This document shows positions 56,501 to 64,000 of a stretch of 64,000 nucleotides of DNA, one piece after another. The translations under genes were made by a program, and so were the position numbers. Within the stretch, counting starts at the first letter, position 1; every line of letters begins with the position of its first letter. Source of the DNA: Hofstenia miamia (taxonomy: Eukaryota > Xenacoelomorpha > Acoela). The stretch lies in contig SCFE01000008.1 in NCBI GenBank assembly GCA_004352715.1, forward strand, positions 3,048,850-3,112,849, given 5' to 3'. The notes beneath the pieces were generated by a model. The model saw only the letters and a program-made list of their open reading frames with translations, did no database searches and was not told the DNA's origin.

Positions 56501-59500
56501 CTTGGTTCCTTTACTTCTATATAAATTGTTTCCATGATGTTTAGTTGAGGATTATCATTTGCATTGGATAAATCTTTATATGTAAATTTTTATACCTATA
56601 GCTAATTTTCTAAAAATTATACTAATGTGAGATTTGAGCTTTAACTTTGAGTCAATATTTACTCCTAGATATTTATATTCAAAGTCACCGCATAAAAATC
56701 TTAATTATTTTTATTAGACTGTAAAATTCAAAATTCTGTTTTGTCTTCATAAATTATCAAATTTTGCTTACAAAAATATTTTGGCAATTTATTACAATTC
56801 AATTCTATAGATTCCACTGCTAGGTGCATTGACGTATTATCGCTGAAAATGTTTTAGAATGCATGTCATATAAATTAATATTAAAAAGAAAAGGACCTAG
56901 AATCGTTTCTTGAGGAACCTCACTGTAAACCGATAACAATTCCAAAAAATATCATTTAATTTAGCTCTCTGGAATCTTTGATTGAGGTAACTAGTTATCA
57001 ATTGCTTTTTACTACAAGAAAATCCTAAGCAAGATAGCTTTCAATTATTATGTTAGAATCAAAGGCTTTTGAGAGATCAAAGGATGCTATAGTTACAAAT
57101 TTGTTAGCATTGAGTGATCCTCTCCAATTTCAGTAGCACTTAATACTGCATCAGTTGAGAAATTTTGTGAAATCCAAATTGGGTGTTTGATAATAAATTA
57201 TTCTTATTCGGAAGGTTATTACATAATCAAATAACTGAACATTTAAATATTTGGCTTATTGGAGAAGTAGTTCAGATTAGTCATTTTTCTTAAAATTGGA
57301 GAAATGTGAGCAAGTTTTAAATTATCCGGAAAATAATGAAATTTTATGTATTCATTAAAAATAAAGTTTAATGGATTTGCAATGATGTCTGCAGTAATTT
57401 AGAGAGCCATTGAAGGAATGCTTGAAGGACCGCTTGATTTATTGGTCTTAAGCTTATTGATTGATATGATAATTTCATAAAAATTTGAGAAGCGTAAAGA
57501 ACATTCGAGTGTAAAATTTTTCCGTGAAACGTTTTCGTAATTAACGAGGGGGCCCTGTATTTTCATAGGTCAACAAAAGCCGTATTTAATTCATTCAATA
57601 TTTCTAAGTCGTCAGTAAGATTGTTGCCTGTTGCCTCTCTGATCTTTTATCACATTAATTGAGTTTAAAATATATCAATTTTTCAATATTTTTAATTTCT
57701 TTAGATAGCGAATGGATTTGCAATGATGTCTGCAGTAATTTTAAGGGCACATGAGGGAATGCTTGAGGGACCGCTTGATTTGTTGGATTTAAGCTTATTT
57801 ATTGATTGACTTAATAATTTCATAACGAGTTGAGAAGCTGAAGGAAAATTCGGGTATAAAAATTTTGCGTAAAACGTTTTCGTACTTAACGAGGGGGCCC
57901 TGTATTTTCATAGGTCAACAAAAGCCGTATTTAATTCATTCAATATTTCTAAGTCGTCAGTAAGATTGTTGCCTGTTGCCTCTCTGATCTTTTATCACAT
58001 TAATTGAGTTTAAAATATATCAATTTTTCAATATTTTTAATTTCTTTAGATAGCGAATGGATTTGCAATGATGTCTGCAGTAATTTTAAGGGCACATGAG
58101 GGAATGCTTGAGGGACCGCTTGATTTGTTGGATTTAAGCTTATTTATTGATTGACTTAATAATTTCATAACGAGTTGAGAAGCTGAAGGAAAATTCGGGT
58201 ATAAAAATTTTGCGTAAAACGTTTTCGTACTTAACGAGGGGGCCCTGTATTTTCATAGGTCAACAAAAGCCGTATTTAATTCATTCAATATTTCTAAGTC
58301 GTCAGTAAGATTGTTGCCTGTTGCCTCTCTGATCTTTTATCACATTAATTGAGTTTAAAATATATCAATTTTTCAATATTTTTAATTTCTTTAGATAGCG
58401 AATGGATTTGCAATGATGTCTGCAGTAATTTTAAGGGCACATGAGGGAATGCTTGAGGGACCGCTTGATTTGTTGGATTTAAGCTTATTTATTGATTGAC
58501 TTAATAATTTCATAACGAGTTGAGAAGCTGAAGGAAAATTCGGGTATAAAAATTTTGCGTAAAACGTTTTCGTACTTAACGAGGGGGCCCTGTATTTTCA
58601 TAGGTCAACAAAAGCCGTATTTAATTCATTCAATATTTCTAAGTCGTCAGTAAGATTGTTGCCTGTTGCCTCTCTGATCTTTTATCACATTAATTGAGTT
58701 TAAAATATATCAATTTTTCAATATTTTTAATTTCTTTAGATAGCGAATGGATTTGCAATGATGTCTGCAGTAATTTTAAGGGCACATGAGGGAATGCTTG
58801 AGGGACCGCTTGATTTGTTGGATTTAAGCTTATTTATTGATTGACTTAATAATTTCATAACGAGTTGAGAAGCTGAAGGAAAATTCGGGTATAAAAATTT
58901 TGCGTAAAACGTTTTCGTACTTAACGAGGGGGCCCTGTATTTTCATAGGTCAACAAAAGCCGTATTTAATTCATTCAATATTTCTAAGTCGTCAGTAAGA
59001 TTGTTGCCTGTTGCCTCTCTGATCTTTTATCACATTAATTGAGTTTAAAATATATCAATTTTTCAATATTTTTAATTTCTTTAGATAGCGAATGGATTTG
59101 CAATGATGTCTGCAGTAATTTTAAGGGCACATGAGGGAATGCTTGAGGGACCGCTTGATTTGTTGGATTTAAGCTTATTTATTGATTGACTTAATAATTT
59201 CATAACGAGTTGAGAAGCTGAAGGAAAATTCGGGTATAAAAATTTTGCGTAAAACGTTTTCGTACTTAACGAGGGGGCCCTGTATTTTCATAGGTCAACA
59301 AAAGCCGTATTTAATTCATTCAATATTTCTAAGTCGTCAGAAAGATTGTTTCCTTGCTGATATTTTATCACATCAATTGAGTTTAATTTTGATCGCTTAT
59401 AATTTGTGATTTTATGTATTAGCTTCCATTTTGAACTTTCATTTGGATTCGTTGAATACTTTCTATATGCGACAAAATTCTTGCTGGTTAGAGAATTAGT

Positions 59501-59560
59501 GAAATGTTCGTATGCTTGTATTTTTCGCGAATCAATGCTTTGCAAGTGTCAGTAATCCAA
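56501..59560 (-). mobile_element. LINE G, degraded, with an internal tandem expansion
   Basis: Minus-strand LINE remnant. The upstream linker at 59288-59545 begins MQSIDSRKIQAYEHFTNSLT and continues SKWKLIHKITNYKRSK and LNELNTAFVDL. Next, NKLKSNKSSGPSSIPS is repeated in each unit of the 345-bp array. Beyond the array, at about 57370-56600, are frameshifted reverse transcriptase blocks (GPSSIPSMAL; an NYLS-type core; SSQ..LGPFLFNI near 56910). The C-terminal part is lost or unrecognisable. Confidence 0.7.
57371..59349. repeat. 345-bp tandem array derived from LINE coding sequence
   Basis: Unit starts (ATGGATTTGCAATGATGTCT) at 57371, 57712, 58057, 58402, 58747 and 59092. The first interval is 341 bp, the next four are exactly 345 bp. 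Units from 57712 onward look almost identical by eye; the first is clearly diverged, and the last fades near 59349. Each unit contains the same LINE segment (NTAFVDL ... NKSSGPSSIPS on the minus strand), so the array grew by tandem duplication inside LINE G. Confidence 0.95.
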
Positions 59561-59982
59561 GGTTTATTAGAAGCACTATTGTTTGCATTGCATTTTGTAC
59601 TAGATATAACCATTATTTTGAGATTAAAATAACACATCTTCCCCTTTGGATTTTCCTAATGGGATGTTTAAAATCTATCCCTTCTAAATAGTTTCATTAA
59701 CAGACCATGCGTATCTAGATCGTTGTTATTTAACAATGTTTCAGTTCAGTAATGGCAAGAACTAAATCATCGTTAGAGCTTCAAATAAATTCCCTAAATT
59801 CCAATTTTTAATTCTTAGATTTTGAAATTTAAATGTACTTAGTTCACGATGTCTGACCCTAATTTTTGTAATGAGAACTAATTGATCGGCTTAAATATTT
59901 ACACGTGCAACAAAATTTAATCAATATTCATTAGAGTTTAAGGCATTCAAAGGGATGTGTGACTCAAAGCCGCCCAGAATGA

Positions 59983-60220
59983 GCTGTACATTTTCATCCA
60001 AACTTTATAAAGAAACGGATATTCTGCAGCATCAATTTTTCAGCATCTTACAACGGCTCCTTATCAGCCTCCATCGTACACAAGAGATTGTTAAAAACTT
60101 TAAAGATGCTGGAGTTTCTGAATTTTTTCGACGATTTGTCTCCGCACATGCTGCGCAACGAGTTACATAAGTTTTGTGAACACTTGGAAGCAGTTTCCGA
60201 AAGTGATGGTAATTACATAT
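59983..60220 (+). pseudogene. Unclassified coding-like fragment
   Basis: A stop-free plus-strand frame of about 78 codons without a clear start, ending LEFLNFFDDLSPHMLRNELH KFCEHLEAVSESDG next to a GT. A second overlapping frame begins MCDSKPPRMSCTFSS at 59955. The composition is protein-like, but I cannot identify it. It could be a transposase remnant or an orphan exon. Confidence 0.25.
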
Positions 60221-60299
60221 AAACACATTTCTTGATCACTTTGTTTTATTTATCTCATTTACCAAGTTGTACTTAGCTTTAAAATTCCGCGGTTTTTTT

Positions 60300-60895
60300 T
60301 GGCGAACCCTATATATGTTGGATATTCACTACGTCTTAAAATATCTTTGATCTTTATGATTGATTTATGAAGTTCTTCTTAAAATGTCGATGTATCAGAA
60401 CTTTGATCATGGATTTGTTTTATGTAAAAGGTATGTTTGAATGGTAGTTTATTACTAAATTTGTATTTGTTGGCTTGTTGTAATACGGTGGCATAATTTT
60501 TTCCTTTCTTCTTTCAATACTAATGTTCTGGAATGACCATCCTTTGTTTATTTCTTCCTCAATGGTAAATTAAATTTCAGAATCAAAAGAATTCAATGAA
60601 GAAAGCATGTCTTTAACAATGTCCTCTCATGTAACCAGTATATCATCAACATATCGATCATTAATCAAATTTACTCATTTTTTGAACAATATTCATTTTT
60701 CGTTCAAATTTCGGGACAAAAATATGTGCTAGTGCTGGTCCAAAGCAATTTTCAATTGAAACACCATTTATTTGTAAACATAACTTTCCTTGAAATTCAC
60801 AAAGAGTGTTTTCTGTGCGGAGTAATATTAATGTTTTCAAGTTCTCGTAGTCTAAACTAAATAGTTTTATATTCTTATATACATATATATACATG
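60300..60895 (-). mobile_element. Penelope-like element reverse transcriptase fragment
   Basis: Minus strand. KLCLQINGVSIENCFGPALA and HIFVPKFERKM (60680-60800) match the QINGVAMGSPLGPALANIFM block. DRYVDDILVT (60630-60660) is the catalytic motif. FTIEEEINKG, then SIERRKEKI and YNKPTNTNLVINYHSNIPF (60410-60590) match the downstream blocks. This order (GVxMGSPLGP, then YVDDI, then YRKPT..YHSxxP) is characteristic of Penelope-like elements. There are frame breaks and stops; the GIY-YIG endonuclease was not found. Confidence 0.8.
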
Positions 60896-63800
60896 TATAC
60901 ATATATTTAAACTAAGATTCATATCAAAATATTCTATGTACACTAAAGTGGCTCATATATAATGTAAAAATTTAAAATTTTGATTTTTGGATGTCTGACC
61001 CTCTTAAAAGTTTCTATTTCATTAGAAACTCTTTTACTTTAATTTCTGATGATCTGCTAAATTTCCTAATAAGGCTCAATACATCACAATGCAATGATTA
61101 ATCAATGTAATAGTCACAAAAACAGAATAGCTGTTTCTTATTTTTCTGGCTTTACTCTACAATCCCTAAAGCATACTGTGAGTTATTCTTCCTTATTGAG
61201 AATTACAATTACTTCATTTGCTGTATCAAACACACAATTCGTTAGCAGCTGCTAGTGAATCTATAGCTTTTGAGCGGTTTTGAAGTTTTCACTTTCATTC
61301 AAGTCTTCTGACTTCTGGATAGGTTTCAACAAAGGTATCAAATTCACTCAGCTCTAAAACAACCTTATAATGCTTCTGGTTACGAAAACATTATTGTTGG
61401 TCCTATTTGCCTGAGCGCGTTTCAATGTTCAATCTCTTTCAATATCATTTGAAACTTTTAGAATTTTTCTTATTGTACAGTCAAATTTAAGCCAGAATAC
61501 AGCAAACTCAGAAAAATCCGTTCCTTTGAATGATAAACAAATTGCCTAAATTCCTGCACAATCTGGCTACTTGGATTTGACATTAAAGATAAGAATATAC
61601 CAGGTGAAGTAGTTTCAAATCGCACTAGCTGACTGTAGAGCCAGTAGCGGCAAGAATTAAACCTTAATATCAACATTTGATAAAACAGTGGTCGACACCT
61701 CGTTCACCTCCAGGATTTCAAGGTTGAACTGAGATCTGTATTTGGATTTCAGCATCCGCCATGCTTGATGCAAGAGGTGGGACCAAGGTTTTTAAGCTTC
61801 TTCGAATGAGGTGATTCGCCCCCAAAAAATCAAATTCTAATATTTGACTTCGCTGGTGTTCTGCTGTTCACCACGTTAAAATAAGCAATATCACAGAGAA
61901 ATTCAACCTTTTCTAAGATACTGTTTCTTTGATTACATCTCTTTAAATCAATTACAAGAATAGATTCTCAGTCTTCCTGATGGCGTCCTCGCTAGGATTA
62001 CTCGGAATTCCAGCAATTGACCAAGGGATTTCTATTTGCCGAATTATAGAAATTGGTACTATTTGAAATTTTTCTTTAGAAAGATTGGTGATGCTATATG
62101 TACAGACGAAGTGCTTGCCGATGATGGTGTTTTTTGCCCTTCAATGCGTTCTGATGGCGTAATTAGGAAGTAATTTGAAGGGAAATTCATCATTTCGAAT
62201 ATTCTGTTCAGATAAAGATGTGACAAATATATAAATGTACCTACATAAAATATTTAAGTACAAATTAGATCAATTGAATTAAAATGCACATTTTCAAATA
62301 TATTTGATAAAATGAATATATGGATGCAAAATTTCTGAATTCTGAGAGAATGCAGAGTCGTTCTTAATGTAGGCAACGATATATTTGTCTTCAATTAAAA
62401 TTCACTGTCATTTGTATGCTAAGTGCTAATGAATGCTTAAGCGAGTACGTTGGTTACGTCACAATTATTTTAACAAAAATAGTATATTTCTGTAATACTG
62501 GAAAAGTTTAATGCGTTTCAAACAGTTCTAAGATTATTACAGATAGGTCATCATTTTTTTGTAAAATAGAAGCATTTCAAAGGCTCAGAGGAAGAACTTT
62601 CGGAAATGTATAAATGATGGCCCCCCTAATGTACACGTATATAAAATGATGAAATTCGCATACATTTTGTAGATCGCAGTTTCGCCTTGTCTAGCCAGAG
62701 CTAGATCATTATCCAGCAAATACTGAAGTTCCATTTAAAAGCAGAATGGGTTTTCCTTTTTATAGTTGAAAGTATCTGCTTTTGGAATGCAATGCGTGAA
62801 GGAAGGCGATTATACTGTTTTACTTGTCCTTGTCCACAGTTTGATTATTTTAGAAAAATGTGATTCACGGATGTCTGCTTTCAAAGGCAAAGCAGAATAT
62901 GTGCAAACTTCTGGAAAAAGTTTGTGCTGATTTGATTCTATCGAGTAGCGCAAAGTCATGATTTAAAGTTTTATGAGCAATTATTGCAAATGAAGAGATG
63001 ATAAGTACAATAGGAGCTGCAAAATCTTTCACAGCAAACTTTGTAATCGATGTGGAAACAGAAGTTTGTTTGGCATACAGACGCTCAAGTATCCAATCCA
63101 GAGTTGGAAACGTGTCGGGTAATTTTGGGTTTCGGTTTTGAGGTAAAAAAATTGTTCAGGTTGGGTAAGTCGGGTCACATATTTTATAATTATGATTGTG
63201 TTGGGTCACTGTAAGTCGGGTCACATATTTTATAATTATGATTGTGTTGGGTCACTTTGAATAAAAATTATGAGTCACATTTATTTTATTTCAGAAAACG
63301 TAAATTCTAGTATCTAAATAATATTAAAAATTGGCATACAAATGTGAGTTGTGAACAACCAAAATTTTCCAATTTATACTGGAGTGGTATAGGGCAATAT
63401 ACAGGGCTTTGCAATACATTATTGGAAATGCATAGAGTATATTTTTCACTTGAAATGTGTTTGTTATTAGACCATCTTCATCCAAATGTAAGCGTTAGAA
63501 CAGTTGTGTTGACTTCACCATTACAAAACTAAGAAATATATATCATGTGAAACAGTTGCAACACTCATGTTTTTAAAAATTTCTTCTTTATATTGTCAAA
63601 TTTCAGGACTTGTGGACGAGTTGGGTCAGAGTGTTAACAATGTTATATGGGTCGTGTGAGAATTTTAAGAATTTTAGTTGGTCGGGTGGGGTTAGGTTAG
63701 AATGCTAACAATTGAAAAATTGTGGGTTTTAGTCCAAACTCTTATCCAATCCATTGAATGGGTTTGTTCATATTTTTGAACAATTTCCTCTAAGCATATT

Positions 63801-64000
63801 ATGAAGTTTGGAAATTCTTGAATATGGATAGATGTGTTCCCCTACTATGAAGACCATTTGATAAAGCTTATTTTGTTCCTTGAGTACGTGAAATGGGCAA
63901 AAGGTAACCTTACCATAGGCTGTCCGCAAGGTCAGAAAAAGAGTCGTCAATAATTCATTCATGTCCTGCGGTGTTTTCAACTCAGTTCGTGGGGAACTTA
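60896..64000. other. Right flank, no gene recognised
   Basis: Several modest open frames (for example minus 61470-61676 and minus 63768-63980) have no recognisable domains. A minus-strand stretch near 62800-63060 reads protein-like (LNHDFALLDRIKSAQTF) with breaks and may be a transposon relic. GGGT-rich strings occur at 63105-63260 and 63610-63700. Confidence 0.35.
63165..63256. repeat. 46-bp tandem duplication
   Basis: Two adjacent, apparently identical 46-bp copies beginning GTAAGTCGGGTCACATATTT and ending GGGTCACT. Confidence 0.85.

Noticed and set aside
57371-59349. CRISPR-like array
   Set aside because: The units are 345 bp and contiguous with no spacers, and the host is a eukaryote; it is a tandem LINE-derived repeat.

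Overview
The window is AT-rich metazoan nuclear DNA, probably from an arthropod-like invertebrate. Evidence: spliced genes with GT-AG introns (one only 45 bp), two animal-type genes (kinesin light chain and a Dok-family adaptor), and many non-LTR retrotransposons, Tc1/mariner, hAT and Penelope-like relics. Nothing prokaryotic is seen. I cannot name the species. Three assembly gaps of exactly 1000 N and one of 143 N lie in the right half.

Left part (about 2.99-23.95 kb, minus strand): a kinesin light chain gene (Klc). Ten coding exons join in phase: an N-terminal coiled coil, an acidic linker, then TPR repeats. Two homologous alternative exons (12555-12666 and 11558-11645) occupy one TPR position and have the same phases, so a functional mRNA must use exactly one. 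The C-terminal exon(s) were not found. Introns hold a Tc1-type relic just past the last exon found, an 825-bp palindrome, jockey/CR1-like LINE fragments (one nested in its own family), an unclassified repeat ORF pair and a decayed hAT transposase.

Middle (27.1-32.0 kb, plus strand): a Dok-like gene with five coding exons encoding about 473 residues. It has an N-terminal PH domain, an IRS-type PTB domain and a C-terminal tail with tyrosine motifs, followed by a poly(A) signal at 31946. It is transcribed divergently from Klc. A possible small minus-strand gene lies inside its fourth intron.

Right part (32.8-64 kb): almost entirely transposons. A LINE is split in its reverse transcriptase, just before YADD, by a mariner-like element with matching terminal inverted repeats and a TA target duplication. 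That element was expanded to 15.1 kb by a second LINE (itself carrying a 1480-bp hAT-type insertion with an 8-bp target duplication) and by an 8.4-kb foldback-like structure. The arms of that structure carry tandem repeats with CCAAT motifs and a TGACGTCA palindrome. Beyond it are several LINE copies in both orientations, a 345-bp tandem array grown out of LINE coding sequence, and a Penelope-like reverse transcriptase relic.
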